Positions 30,785-43,640 of a DNA stretch of 64,000 nucleotides are shown here, in pieces; the first letter of the stretch is position 1, and each line of letters starts with the position of its first letter. The stretch covers positions 33,106,052 to 33,170,051 of the forward strand of contig OX235274.1 of the NCBI GenBank assembly GCA_944472155.2, given 5' to 3'. Origin of the DNA: Trichobilharzia szidati. Its lineage: Eukaryota; Platyhelminthes; Trematoda; Strigeidida; Schistosomatidae. The notes under the pieces were generated by a model that had not been told where the DNA came from, did no database searches, and saw nothing but the letters and a program-made list of their open reading frames with translations. Position numbers and translations under genes: made by a program.

Positions 30785-31310
30785 ATTATTAGTGGTATTT
30801 GTCCCATGGATTCTGAGGGGTATATAAGGCTTCAGCAGCGCATTTTCCTTGTATTCCGTTCTCTGTGGCCCACTGTTAGCTGGCTCTGCGACTGTGCGCA
30901 AGCTTTAATTTTCTCTTCGCTTGATCTCCTCCATATCACCCTTAGACTCCCAGTCAGTCACTCATCATTCGGATTTCATTAAACAGTCTGGCATGTGATG
31001 CCCCCTCTATACATTAATGTACGTTCCGTTTCCACTTCTGTATATTTAATGAATAAGGTTCCTTGCTGTCTACTCTTTCTGACCGGTCATCTGATCCTCA
31101 CAGTCGAGCCAGTGAAGACAGCTGTTGGTGAAAGCTTTCAGCAGCCCGTTGGAAATGCTTATTAGACGTGTGCGCTAACTCTCTGAACCATACAGAATCA
31201 CAATTGTGACAATGGTATTGGAAATTCAGATGCTGAGGGCTGTAGTTCTCCACACTGATTTCAGAGGAGTAATGACCACCTATCTTGCTTTCCTAATCCT
31301 TTAGGAAATT
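30785..31310 (-). mobile_element. RTE-like family B, 3' half, degenerate
   Basis: Same order of blocks as 26855-27270 (AAGGCTTCAGCAGCGCATTT, GCTGGCTCTGCGACTG, CTTGATCTCCTCCATATCACCC, TTTCTGACCGGTCATCTGATCC), extending further upstream to GATTTCAGAGGAGTAATGACC. Confidence 0.7.
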
Positions 31311-31744
31311 TAAAATAAAGACTACTGCTTCTATATTTATTAACTGTAGAGTATTGAGATGGGCTAAAGTCTTACATTTCTGTAAAAAAGCTTAGGGTAA
31401 CTTTTAAGTTAATCTGTATGCAGCAGACTTGATTAGATTTGGCATATAAAACAAAAACGAAAAGATGAGTTGACCGCACTGACCGAAAAATAGAACAGTA
31501 TACCCTAAATGCTTTTTGCCAGCGTTAAATATACTAGATGTTGGAAATTGTTTTTAAGAAAAAACAAACAAACAACCAAACAAAATAAACATCGACCTAT
31601 GTTGAACTGCATTTTTCGACAAAATAAATATTAAACTATAAGACAGAACTGTTTTCCTTCCTACCTTACTAGAAGTAATTCGCTGTCAAATCAATGAGTT
31701 TTCGAAATTTCAAGCGTTAGTTAGTTTGTAGGGATTTGACTTTG
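31311..31744. other. Unassigned spacer
   Basis: AT-rich, with no supported feature. Confidence 0.4.
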
Positions 31745-32170
31745 TTTCAAGTTTGCCCATGGGTTGATATCAGTTAGTGGACAACCACTGAAAACCAGCA
31801 GGGAGTACTACACAGATGTTTCGTCCTAGTTCGGGACTCACCGACAGTAGGCACCCACCACAGGGGTTCGAACTCAGAACCTTCCGGCTACAAAGCAAGC
31901 TTGAATTGTGACCCAATTCAGTAGCCAATGAATTCTAACTTCTGTTAAAATCACAAATTGGTAGAAGTTAGAATTCATGGGCTATTGAATCGGGTTCTAA
32001 TGGCTGAATGGTCTAAGAACTTTCCTTGTAACCAGAAGGCTCTGGTTTTGAACACCTATTGTGGGTGGATACCGCCGATGAGTTCCAGAGTAGGACGAAA
32101 CATCTGTCCAGCACTTCCTGGTGGTTTTCAGTGGTTGTCTAACTGATATCAACCCGAAGTTTTGAATATT
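31745..32170. repeat. SINE2 inverted dimer (palindrome)
   Basis: A minus-strand unit (31745-31950) and a plus-strand unit (31951-32170) meet head to head, with the complementary blocks TGAATTCTAACTTCT and AGAAGTTAGAATTCA a few bases apart. Outer ends CATGGGTTGATATCAG and CTGATATCAACCCG are also inverted. Each arm keeps TCC..GGAC-GAAAC, but the cores read TCGGTGAG (minus) and CCGATGAG (plus) in place of CTGANGAG. Confidence 0.8.
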
Positions 32171-32234
32171 TTTTTAACTTAAAAATAAAATGCCTAATAA
32201 AAATAGCTTGTAGCTAATAAACAGCGGTAATAAT

Positions 32235-33870
32235 TAATAATAATGATTAAATTGACCGCCAGCTACAATGCGCCCAATAATACCAACAGCGGAAGCATAA
32301 TTGCCAGTGGATACCAACCCTCCGACGAAAACAGAAATCCTGAAGGCAATAGAGATGCCAAAAACTTGAAAAGCAACAGGACCAGACGGAATCCCAGCAG
32401 AAGCATTGATAATGGACCCAGAGATATCAGCAGACTTAATGACACCACTACTGGAGAGGCTATGGAAAGAGGGCAAGGTAACTGCGGATTAGAAGGAAGA
32501 CTACTTATTCAAAATGCCAGAGAAAGGAGACTTAAGTCAATGCAAGAACTGACGCGGCATTATGCTCCTGTCCATCCCAAGCAAAATACTAAGCCGCATC
32601 ATCCTGGAGAGAATCAAACAAGCCCTGGATGAAAAACTTCGACTGGAACAGGCCGGAATCAGGATGAACAAGTCATGCATCGATCAAATCGTAACACTAC
32701 GTATCATCATTGAACAGAGCTTGGAATTGCAGTCAGTCCTCTCTCTCGACTTCATTGACTTTGAAAAGGCCTTCGACAGCGTCCATCGAGAGGTGATTTG
32801 GCGACTACTTCGCTACTACGGGGTGCCACCGACAATAATACATCTCATCCAACAGTTGTACGACAATGCTGCATGCCAAGTAATCCACAACGGGAAACTT
32901 ACAGAATCCTTCGAAGTGAAGACGGAAGTAAGACAAAGTTGCCTAATATCTCCAATGATTTTCTTGATTGCAGTAGACTGAATAATGCGACAAACAGCGG
33001 GCAGTGAGGAAACAGGCATAAAACGGACCCACACAAAATACTTGGAGGATCTGGACTTCGCCGATGGTATTTGTCTGATTTCCCACAAACTGGAAGATAT
33101 GCAAGCGAAAAGTAACAAGTTGGCAGAAGAAGCATCAAAGATAGGACTTCACTTCAGGTGAACATAGAGGAAACAGAGGTAATGAAGATTCCACCAACAG
33201 CAACAACAACAACAACAGACAACGATCAGCATAAATGGGAGAAATTTGAAAGAAACTACCTCCTTTACCTATCTGGGAAGCATCGTTTCAACTACAGGAG
33301 GACAGAACTGACGAGGATATCAAAGCGAGGATCGGGAAGGCAAAGCAAGCTTTCATCACTCTCAAGTCTGTGTGGAGGTCAACAGCACTCAGCATGAAAA
33401 ATAAGATTCGGATTTTATGGTTGAGAGACTTGGCGTGTCATGAAGAGCACCTCAAACAAACTACAGACTTCCATCAACAGCAGTCTTCGCTCAATACTCA
33501 AGATCAGATGGCCGACCAGAAAAGATCAGCAGCAGGGATCTCTGGCAGTGAACGAACCAACCGAGCAGGAACCGATTGTGCAATAAATATGCAGGAAGAA
33601 ATGGAGGTGGGTCGGCCATACTCTGAGAAAACCATCAAGTGACATCACAAGACACGCCATCGCTCGAGTGGAACCCGAATGGGAAGTGGAGAGTTGGTCG
33701 TCAGTGCGAGGGTGACATCGAGGAGGTCATGTGAAGAGGAGATGAAAACGTGTGGACAGTAGTGGAGCCAGGTGAAAACGTTAGCGGAGAACCGAACGCA
33801 GTGGAACGTGCGGCTGGAGCCCTATGTTCCTCCAGGAACTACAGGAAACAATAATAATAATAATCACGTT
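32235..33870 (+). mobile_element. RTE-like family B, longest copy
   Basis: 5'-truncated. Spans the reverse transcriptase and C-terminal domain to a 3' end with a short (AAT)n tail at about 33850-33862. The palm and C-terminal parts can be followed through several frameshifts. Defines the family for the other six fragments in the window. Confidence 0.85.
32300..33645 (+). pseudogene. Reverse transcriptase of RTE-like family B (broken)
   Basis: The 5' part reads, with frameshifts, as a KATGPDGIPAEALI-type motif (around 32370-32410). The longest intact piece, 32562-32981, holds LSIPSKILSRIILERIK, LRLEQAG.R..KSCIDQI.TLR, DFEKAFDSVHREV (catalytic Asp) and VRQSCLISPMIF, where the usual RQGC glycine is Ser. 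A stop follows, then LEDLDFADGICLIS, in which the catalytic FADD reads FADG. Later pieces give IGKAKQAFITLKSVW-like and RWPDKIS-like segments. Mutations in two active-site motifs plus stops show it is inactive. Confidence 0.8.
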
Positions 33871-35214
33871 TCTATTGCCCTCTCTTCAAAGTTATTACAT
33901 AGTGAACAAATGAAATAAGGGCTTTCTCAAGAAAAGACATGATGACAAAGCACAACTGTGAATAATTACCCTATCACCCCAGTGATTTCGAATAGGAGAT
34001 CACTCAGTTCTCATACTAAACACCCTGTTACCTACTACAAATTGAGACGGACTAACAACACAAGACACTATTGCAAATAGGTATTCTAAACTAATGGAAA
34101 CAAGTGAACCAATTAGTTAAACCCGTATGTCGTAGGTGGATTAAAAAATACGTCCCGTCTAAAATGGAATGAATGCTTGAAGAGAGGAGGCGAGATATTT
34201 GTGTCTAATAAATCTCCTACTTGCCATGTATGACCAATGGAAATTATTGGGAGATGTGACAGAAATGAAGACTGTGTAAAAAGAAGAGTGACGGTGAATA
34301 CCAAATGTGTGATAAATGAAAAATATGAGATTTTCTTCTTGAATGGGATGACCAATCAGAGATTATAAATTAGTGTTAAGGGGGCATAGACGTAATGCTA
34401 TAAGCCCTGTACCACACAGGCTTGCATGTAAAGCCATAACTGAATGCATTTAGAGACTTCTTCATATATCCGGAGGGATTATAGTACACCTTTGACGGCG
34501 CTAAAATATACAAAAGGCTAAAATAATTAGGTCAAACTGAATTGACCAAATATTAAATAAAACAACGCCTAGTGTGCCTGCGGTTGCTTTAGGTGTTTTA
34601 AATTTTGTTTCAGTCGATATCCATCCAACCAGACTCAAATACTACTTTTGTTCTTCCTTTGTATACAACCTCAGAGTCTAAAGTTCAGTCACACCAGTGG
34701 GTAGTTAAGCGTACTGTTTTCTATCAAATCTGGTATAGTTTAATCAGTCCCTTGCACGATTTTGGTGTTCAGCTTAGTAGAGTAAATGATTTGAAATCTC
34801 TTTCTAGGCATTTGACTTGGCAGCATTCATACCTAATTTAATATTTCTGCTCTTTTTGTTGATAGTATATTATACGTATGACCTATATACTATTATTTCG
34901 ACATTTATTAGTCGTCCTTAAGTTAAAATTCGTTATCTGTCTTCCCTGATGGAGATTCACACATCTTAATATTCTCCTTTGTTTTCGTATGATGCTGGGA
35001 TTCTGACAATAAGGCGTTTATTAATACGACACGTCACATCTTGTTTGACTGAAATGAAAAGGTTGAGTCATGGAGTGACTGCACGCCCTTTGACTGATTA
35101 TTCGAAACGTTTGTCGCTTCTTAAGATCCTCGAAGACAAAATTTTGATCTTATTGTGTCAGAAGAATTCTTGTATTTAGTTAACCATTCTTCACGATACA
35201 GAACGTATTCTGCA
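33871..35214. other. Unassigned DNA, possible LINE C-terminal trace
   Basis: No gene is supported. The plus-strand stretch 34979-35179 reads RLSHGVTARPLTDYSKRLSLLKIL, which has the flavour of a LINE C-terminus, but I cannot assign it. Confidence 0.3.
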
Positions 35215-35425
35215 TCAGAGAGATTTGTGGCCAAGAAGACATATCCAGTGGCACTGCTGAGCTGGATAGCTGTTTCGTCCTACTTTTAGACTCATCGCAA
35301 TGCGCACCCATTGGGTTTCTAGCCCAGGGTCTTCCAGTTACAAGTTAAACTTGTCGACCACACGACCAGCGTGACCCGACTCGACGTCCCATGAATACTA
35401 ACTTCTACCAGTTCGAAATTTCATT
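35215..35425 (-). repeat. SINE2
   Basis: Minus strand: head GGGTCACGCTGGTCGTGTGGTC and TTCCAGTTACAAG-type body, GGGCTAGAAACCC (lost B box), then ATTG-CGATGAG-TC..GGAC-GAAAC-AGCTATC. Two core bases are changed. Confidence 0.65.
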
Positions 35426-35949
35426 TTTTTTCAATATGACTTATTATTATTAACTAGCACCTCGGATACTTTTGATACATTTTGATATTGTTGAAACTTT
35501 CAGAAAATACCATTTAACTACAAGAAGATATCTTCCCCAAACCAAATAGAATGTTTCTAGAATAAGTGAGTTAAATCCCGATGGAAACCAATGACTATGG
35601 TTACGGAGTAACGAAACGGTAAACAAAATATAAACGCATACTACTTACTAGTAATAAGTAGCACAAAGTTAAACACAAATGAAACACTGACAAAAAATAG
35701 ATAGAGTAATCAATAATGAGATTGCTTTAAAGATTTGATATTCATTCTATCTGACTCGGCACTCAAATTATTCTAGAACATTCGCAACATTTACCGTCTG
35801 GACATTCAAGAAGGAAAGAAAAGTTAGGCTTACTAAGGTAATTAGGCTTGTTGACTTTGAAAGAGCGTATTTATGATTCTCTCTCCTCATATGATAATGT
35901 AAAATGGCTTGAATAGAATAATTCATGTGTTATCTTCAAAAATAGGTGT
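35426..35949. other. Unassigned spacer
   Basis: No supported feature. Confidence 0.4.
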
Positions 35950-37430
35950 TCTTCTAAAACATCTTAACAGTCGAAAAACCTGGGGAACAAGAGGGCTTCC
36001 ATGATGCTGTTGTCTAATGCTGTCTACCATCAGCTTCTCCAAGTAGAACTGTGTAGTTTTGGTGGACAACCAGCGAAATATCGGGGATCCAAAACGAATT
36101 TACGGCGCTCTCATCTTAGTATGCTTGAATAGGTTATAAAGTGGCGGCCGACAGTGGTTTGTATTTCCTCTGGTGGTTGATTTTGTATTACGGCCTAGTG
36201 GAATGCTGTTATCATATTGGATGTTGCATTCACCTGTTTCAAAGGCGTTTTGCCAATTCTCTTACATAGATGCGACACCTGTTGTAGCGTTCTCTACAAT
36301 ATGCGCGAAAACACCCAGCGAAAGCCTTTTTCGTCACCCGTGACATACTCAGCATCTGTTTCGAAGAGTGCATCGAGTTAACCAAGTCTTGTTTCAAGAT
36401 TTGTCCGAGGGTTCAAAAGTAGAATATAATTATCTTTGAGCATTATCAAGGGCATCTACTAAAATAAAAAGTTGATTCATAGCATTGGAACAGACAGACA
36501 TTTTGACAGATCCTAACTTTTCTAGTATTCCGTAAACGACTACAAAAGTTTACCCTTAAATGATGGATGAGGGAGAACACTATCTACAGTCCAACAGTGA
36601 ACAACTGATATAATACTGGTAGAATTGAAGAATTCGGTCGACAGCAAAAGAAACAAGCCTTTGTTGTTGCCTTAGTGGAAGCCACACATCTTGGGTAAGT
36701 AAAAATCTTGTTGCGTGCCGTTTAGTAGGCTAGAAAAATCAGCCCCATGTGTATCTGAATTAATAAGGTACTAAACACGGTTGTAAATATACAGAGAGCT
36801 CAAGACCATAGACCAATCAAAATATGAGATATATTTTGTGGTCAAAGCGTATAGCGATGGTGCCTGTGTAACTAACTAGGGTCCTAACACGAATGACCTA
36901 TCATAACATGACAGTGTGTCAAATGACGTGGGCGCTTGGTCGCGTGCTTTCAGCCCAACAGTTAGACTTAAACAGTGAAGGTTAGCACCTAATTTTGAAT
37001 GAAAACTGTGCAGATTAATAACTTCGGATAATTAATCATCTCTGCAAAGCTAACTGCAAGTCATTATCTGTAAATATTGTTTTTGGTGAACCATGGTGGG
37101 AAAACATGTCATTGTGACCCTTAAAAGTTCGTAAGAACTGCTTTGATTTCTATCCATTTAGAAAAAGCATCCACTACCACAAAATAGAGCATATCATAAA
37201 TGGGATGGGTCCCGACCGATAGCTGCTACCTTGACTGGGTGGTCGGGCTTACATTTCTCAATGACCCAGGAAGCTACATTGGCTGGAACAAATGTTCTTA
37301 CGTGCTCTGCCCTGCCAAGAAGATCGTTCGCATAGCGATTAGACAAAAAGTAGTTACCGACATAGTGTAACACTATGCTGCGACGGTCTATGACAAAAGT
37401 TGCACTGGTGGGAAATAGGGATGTAACAGT
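35950..37430 (-). mobile_element. LTR-retrotransposon remnant (integrase trace)
   Basis: Minus strand near 37100-37350 reads, with frameshifts, FVPANVASWVIEKCKPDHP and then YFVVVDAFSKWIEIKAV, matching the catalytic D region of Gypsy-type integrases. Further along (36000-36550) there are coding-like stretches (FILVDALDNAQ, GKTPLKQVNATSNMITAFH, EEIQTTVGRHFITYSS) that may be Gag or an unrelated retrocopy. The LTRs are not identified. Confidence 0.45.
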
Positions 37431-37499
37431 AGTAAGGTGTTTCCCTCAGGTGGCCTGCATGCCGGCTATGCACTTACATTCATTCTCATTCTGCTTCAG

Positions 37500-39957
37500 G
37501 CTCACAAATAAAAAATCAACCTCTATGGTGTGGGCAGTCTGGAGGTAACAACCCTCCACACACTCCTAAAAGCATGTGGAGCCCCCCTGATCGTCATTTT
37601 CCTCTATACACGTCACCCTCATCATTTTGTTTCCCCCTACTGTCGATGCTTTCCTTCACGCTGGTTAGTCATCTTCAGTTCATTCTGTGACCGCAAACAA
37701 CGATGAGAACCAGTAAAACACCACTGAGTCTCCTATAGCTATGCCGCCAACTTCAAATTTGCGCATTTAACATCAGGCCCCTCTGCCAAACCAAACAACA
37801 GACATCGCCAGTCGGAACTCTGGCGTCTCGAGCGATAGATACATGCTGTGTTTTGGAGACACGTGCACAAGACCTGAGTATGCTTACTCACTGAACTCCG
37901 CCTGGCCAACGAGATGAATCTGCGGAATTCACCTTACAGGTGTGAGGAGACCCCTCGGCTAGTTTGCGACGACTTGCAGGTGTAGGGATAGCATTGGGTG
38001 TTAGGGCAGAAAAATCCCTTCTTGACTGGGTCGGAGTGGATAGTCGTATATTTGCGGTCCGTCTGAATGGGTCTGTTAGAAGAAGGAAGGACTGCATTGC
38101 TTGTCTATGTCTTTTCATATTCTCCACTTACACCCCAACCGACTGCAGTCCGGATGGTTTCTATCAAATCTGTCTAGTTTGCTGCGAAAGGCGAAATGCT
38201 ACGATATATGTGCTTTAGCAAGCGACTTCAGTGCCCAAGTAGGGAAGTTACGCCAGAATGAGAAGTATATAGGTGAAACATATGGAGTTCCCCGCCAACG
38301 AACTGACAATGGTTCTGTTCAGATAATCATCTGTTCCTAGCCAGCACTAACTTTAGGCACAAAGACAGACATCGTGTAACCTGTCGTCCTCCATCACCAT
38401 ATCAACGTTGGACTCAAATAGACCACATAAGGATAGGGTATCGTTAGCAAGGGTCAGTAGAAGACTGTCGCTCCTTCTGGAACACGTGCATAAACTCCAA
38501 TCGCGCCCTAGCTCATGCACGTTTATGTTTGCGATTAAATGGAGGCAAAAGGCTGTTGGCAGCGATGCAGTCATGCCCCCAACTTAATCAAGACACTGGG
38601 TCCCTATTTGAGGAAGAAATAGCGAAATGGGTATCCAAGGTCGACAGCAAGACTCCTCCTGAGAAAACTTGAAACAACATACAGTCAGCCGTAGACGCAG
38701 CTGTAAAATCTGTTAATTACCTAAAACCAAAAGTTAATAAATGCCACAGCATTTCTGCTACTTCATCCGAAATGACTGATGCAAGAAGACTGATTTCGGT
38801 GAGCTCCAGTTATGATGAGGAGCGAAAGCTGCTCAAACGACCTTGATCAGTGGTGGGTGACAAAGGCGAAAGCGGTAGAAAAAGCATCGGCGATTGGTTT
38901 TTTTCGACTTACCAGGGAAACAGGTGGCAAAAGGCAAAGGATAAGTGAAATAATCTCTGAGGAAAATAGCACCATAATTAGCTCCCAGGATAGACTACTA
39001 AAACGCTGGAAAGAACACTTTGAGCAGCAGTTTAATTGGTCTACAGTCATGCTCAACCTGCTGAACATCCAACGCCTCCCTGAATTGGATATAGACATAG
39101 GCCCTCCGTCTCTAACTGAGGTTACTGAGGCTGTTACTGGTCCGATGTGAGGCAGTTGTAGGACCTAGTGGAAAGATTTCAGAGGTATTTAAGTATGGCG
39201 GAGACTGTTAACTGTCTGCGTCAACTAATGCTCTAGGCAGCGTCTGGGAATCACAGGAAGTCCCTTCGGACTGGTGTAAATCATTGTTTATTCCGATTTA
39301 CAAAGAGGGAGATAAGTCTTCCTGTGGTAATCGCAGGGGGGTTAGCTTGATTTATATGGTATCTAAAGTTCTAGGCTCAATAATACTGCCTAGACTAAGG
39401 GGTGCACGGAAGGCACAAACACGAGAGAGCCAGGCAGGCTTCAGAGCACGTAGAGAGTGTATTGATCATGTCTTCACTCTTCGACAGATTCTGGAACATA
39501 GGCACACTTGCTGGCGTCCAACGATTCCCATATTTCATGAATTAAAAGAGGCGTTCTATTCCGCCCAACGAGAGGGACTGTGGCGATGTTTGGTTGTGGA
39601 AGGAATGCCGAGAAAATACATCACACTGATTGAGACACCCTACTGGAATTAAAGCCGCAAGGTCACAGCCTGCAGAGAGTTGTCATCTGAAGTGGTGACA
39701 ACTAGTGGTGTCCGTCAGGGATGTCCATTTCTGTTTAATTACATAATGGATGTACTAATAGACTTATCCCTAACTGACTACAGCAACTCAGGGATTGACT
39801 TGTTGGCAGGGAATAATCTTGTTGACTTACAGCATACAAATGATATAGTCCTTCTAGGTGAAGAAGCTGACAAAATAAAGCAGAGTCTTCTAAATATCTT
39901 GAGCAGCAATCTTCAGATGTTTGACACACGATTTTCTCCTGCTAGATATAAGATGAT
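37500..39957 (+). mobile_element. RTE-type family A, nearly full-length 5' part, degenerate
   Basis: The only copy here that shows the family A 5' region. An APE endonuclease start (NIRTLRQTTQQT, then TLESLSIDM, VSETRTQD around 37780-37880) is followed by GVGIALGVRAEKSLLDWV, STYTPTDCS, SDFSAQVGKL, RTDNGS, the D.DH region near 38490, and the reverse transcriptase up to the segment after the palm. QAGFRARRECIDHVFTLRQI and SGVRQGCPFLFNYIMDV are readable; the YADD has decayed to HTND. Many stops. It ends abruptly at 39957. Confidence 0.8.
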
Positions 39958-40460
39958 GGAAGGAACTGAATTTCTCCTGAAACCATATCGTGCTTCATGA
40001 AGGTTATTAGTCCTGTTGAGGTGCTGCCTGACGTGGTCACCAGGCAGAGTTTCTATTACTTTTGACACTACTGAGAGCAGTGCCACCGATTTATCACTCG
40101 TGGCCTTTTGCCCCAGCCTTGAAAATAGGAGGAAATTCGGCTCTTTTCCATTCCCCTGGCAGTTTCCCCGAACCCATCAAGTGTTGAAACAAGTTGCACA
40201 AGAGCCCACAGAGAGCCTCAGCACACTTTTTCAGAATAGACGGCTCGATGTCGCCGCAACCTGGGGAATTTACAGATGTGAGCTTCTGAAACTTGCTCAG
40301 TACAATTGCCGGTTTTTCTGGAGTGTAGCCAACAGGTCTTCCCTTGGTAACATAGCAGTGCGGTCTTTTTGGCCTCTGCTGGTAATACCCTCGTTGCTGT
40401 TTTAGCTGTCTGTCAAAGGCCGAAATGAATGTTTCAGCCATTTCCAAACTAGTGAGATAG
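39958..40460 (-). mobile_element. CR1-like element, start of reverse transcriptase
   Basis: Minus strand: AETFISAFDRQ, YTPEKPAIVLSKFQKL, SPGCGDIEPSILKKCAEAL, GKLPGEWKRAEFPPIFKAG, then after stops VVSKVIETL and ARYGFRRNS. This is the finger region of a CR1-clade reverse transcriptase. Its end coincides with the broken end of the family A element. Confidence 0.75.
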
Positions 40461-41449
40461 ATAATAATATACATTTCGTATAAACGGGTAAGTTTACATG
40501 AAATGCATGCCATTTTTACAGGCACGATCAATTATGTTACGAATTGTGAATTAGCATACATTATCACTTTTTCAAAAAGTTCAAATTGTTGAATTATGGT
40601 ACAAGCAATCGGAACAGATTCTTATAAATGTTAATTTGTAAATATTTCACGAAGGTCACCATCGAAGTTGAGTGACAACCCAAAATTCGTTCCATTTCCT
40701 GATGATAGTTATGACCAATCGATAAACAACATATATTTGAGTGAGTGCTATGCCTTCACATGCTTGAACGCTATTTTAGGAATGAAGAAAATCTGGCGCA
40801 GCTGCAAAATGGTATAGAATGCAACTATGAATAATAAATTATTAAAAGTATATTTACAAGATAAATACAAGAAGCTATGCAGTACTTGAAATGATAATAC
40901 ACATTTGCAATGTATGATGCTAACCATATTGGTCTTACCATGGAAAACTACGACGTTTTCTATGAAAATAATGTTATTCTCAAACATGAGTGTTGTTTTT
41001 TTGTTTGTTTTTTTATCATCAGAGCAACCGAACTTTACGCAAGAAAAGGGTGTAAATGAGAAGAAGGAAAAGAAAAAAATAAATTTCAGCTTTATTAAAG
41101 TCCCAGGAAGTTGAGATAAAATAGGCTATAATAGTAACTAGGTAGAAGGATTATCGTGAAGTATATAAGTGATATTTCAGAGAGAAGTGGCCAGAAGGAT
41201 TAGAACCTGTTGAATATGGTGACCTTTAGGATGTCTGGCGAACTTGTGTATGGCCCATGGGATAGCATCTTGACAAGAAAGTGAGCAGGCTTGTAGATGT
41301 TAGGAGCGAAAGCATTTTTTTACAAGCTAAAACTGTACAGTCATTATTGTTTTAGTTTTTTAAATTTCTTTTAAAAGTCTAATTTTTTAAAATTATTTTT
41401 TTATACATTCAGTATCTAAACTCATGTTTAATTCTCGAGCTGCCAAAAT
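40461..41449. other. Unidentified ~1-kb insertion within the CR1-like element
   Basis: Very AT-rich sequence separating the endonuclease/linker part (41450-43640) from the reverse transcriptase start of the same-strand CR1-like element. No repeat match in the window and no convincing frame. Confidence 0.4.
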
Positions 41450-43640
41450 AATGCATGTTGCTGTCCTACAGATCGGAGCGATTCACATTTGTGACCACTA
41501 CCAAATCTGCTGATCAGCATGCGCCACCCTATTTTTACCGTTTACCGTTTGGACCTACTAGAGTACATGCTCCCTGGTTGGTAGTTTTCCCCTCTGACAT
41601 GAATCGGTATAGGCCTTTAAGGCTTGCTGGAAGTTTTCTGGCAAGTTTTTCTTGAAATGCCCTCTTGCCACTGCTGACTCTTGTGCTTCATCGGTTCCTG
41701 AGTTTCAGGTATGCCTCGTCTGGCTCTTAGAGATTCGCCAAGTAGACCAAGCCTTCTGCTTTGATGGCAGAATACTACGCATGCCTCTCTTCAGTCATGA
41801 GGATCATTTCCTAGGTTGCATTGTGCCTAGGGGGACGGTATCTGGGATTGCTGTGTGCGTGATCCCTCTCACCACCCAAAATGTTCCCCTACGTGTAACC
41901 CAGACTGTTCTATGGTCCATTCTGCTCCTCATAAAAGTCTTCTCACTTCGGCGTAGTTGGCTTCGCTATAGCATAGACAGGGTAGCGTAGAGTTCGACTG
42001 TAAGCGCTCACGACGAGCGAACTCAAACACTATGACCGCGTGGTCACTGTTCCATAGAGGGGTCACGTTTAGACGTTTCCGACTAGTAGCTGCTCACTAG
42101 TAAGAATATAACCCAGTTTTGATCACTTTCCACTTAGCGCCATCTCCAGCTTTCCCGGTCAGTCCTGCATTTTAATGTTTTGCAGTGGATTTCAATCGAA
42201 TTTTCCTTGAGCATGCCCCGACTCAAGGTTAAGCGATGGGGCATCGAAGTCTCTAGCTATGGTGATTTGGTCATGGCGAAAGTTCCGAATCCCTGTGGTG
42301 GTGCTGTGCAGTAGTCCACTGTGTTCTGCTCCACAGGAGGGTGGCTGACAGACGCCACTCAATAAATGCTTGATATATCACTAAGGCATGGAGATGTATT
42401 GTCACTCCAGCCTGCTACCTCCCTGGGATCTGAGTTCAGCTTCCGCGGTGCTGGATATATCATCCATTTTTAGCCTTGATCCCATGCCACTGCTGAGGCA
42501 CTACAGCCAACTTCTAGAAGCTGAATTTAGCGCCTAGGAAACCTGATGGGCCGATCAACGTCAGATGAGCGGGACGGGGTAGTCTGCAAAATGAGATTGC
42601 CCCAGAAGGTCCAGGGCCATCTGAGACAACGCTCATCTCCACAGCTGTAATCCATGTATGTGTTTTTCACAAAAAGTTTCAATTTCTATCTCCGGAATAC
42701 CACATATTATCATGGAGGTGGAGAGCATTAATTCTGGCAACTGTGTGTCCATTTGCCTGCATGTTCACAGCCTATCAAGTCTTATCCTTATGTTAGAGCT
42801 GTCGAAAGTAACAATATCTTTTCGACATCTTCGTCGGATCTTGGTGTCACTCTTAACGGAGATAGATTACCTTGACTTGTCTGAACACGCCCGTAAGGTT
42901 TTCATAATTTTGCTGACTTGATGTCAATCCCTAATTTATTGCATAAAGCAGACCACCATTCTTGATCACACAATGCCCTTTGTTCAAGAAAACTGTTGTT
43001 GCACACTGGTACATTGAAGTGGATAAGGAAGTTTGATCGACTGACCGTGGACTTGGGTTTGGTATTTGGCTACCTGTCATCCTTTGGGAGGTCGGTAACC
43101 CTAGATTGCATTACGGTATGATTCATCTGTGTCATGCTGCTATGCCTGCTAGTGAATGCAAGTGATCCTTTTACGATTCCGGATTCACTGCTGCTCCTAC
43201 CATAGTGTTTCCAGGGCTTTGTTAGTCGAAAGACAGTGCACTCATCGCTTGCAAAAACCGCATTAAATAGCTGAGCCACTTTTGCAAGTAACAACACTAC
43301 AGACCTGGCACTCGTCTCCCTCTCCAGAAAACACACTCGACGTCTTGTGATGTCCACAGTGTTTGTTTTTAGTTTTTCTGTGTGCGACACAATGGCTCCT
43401 TATTGATACCGGCGTAGTATTTTGTCAAATTGGCTTTACCTGCGCAGTTCCAGTGCCCAACTGTGGTAACGCAGGCATATCAGGGCAGGAAATATATACG
43501 TGGGTATATACCTAAGAACCGGTATGCTAGGTAGTGCTAATACAGTTGGATTATTTTTTCTCCTGGCTGAAGCCCTATTCAGTACTGAACGTGATGTCTT
43601 AGTGCTCCTTTTAAGGCTAGTTTCAACTGTCATATTGCCA
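41450..43640 (-). mobile_element. CR1-like element, APE endonuclease and linker, degenerate
   Basis: Minus strand, broken frames. Around 42000-42400 are endonuclease traces (GTFAMTKSP, SWRWR, then WNSDHAVIVFEF-like). Around 41640-41760 is the linker FKKNLPENFQQALKAYTDS that precedes the reverse transcriptase in these elements. At 43070-43390 is an upstream coding-like segment. It continues at 39958-40460 after an insertion. Confidence 0.6.
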
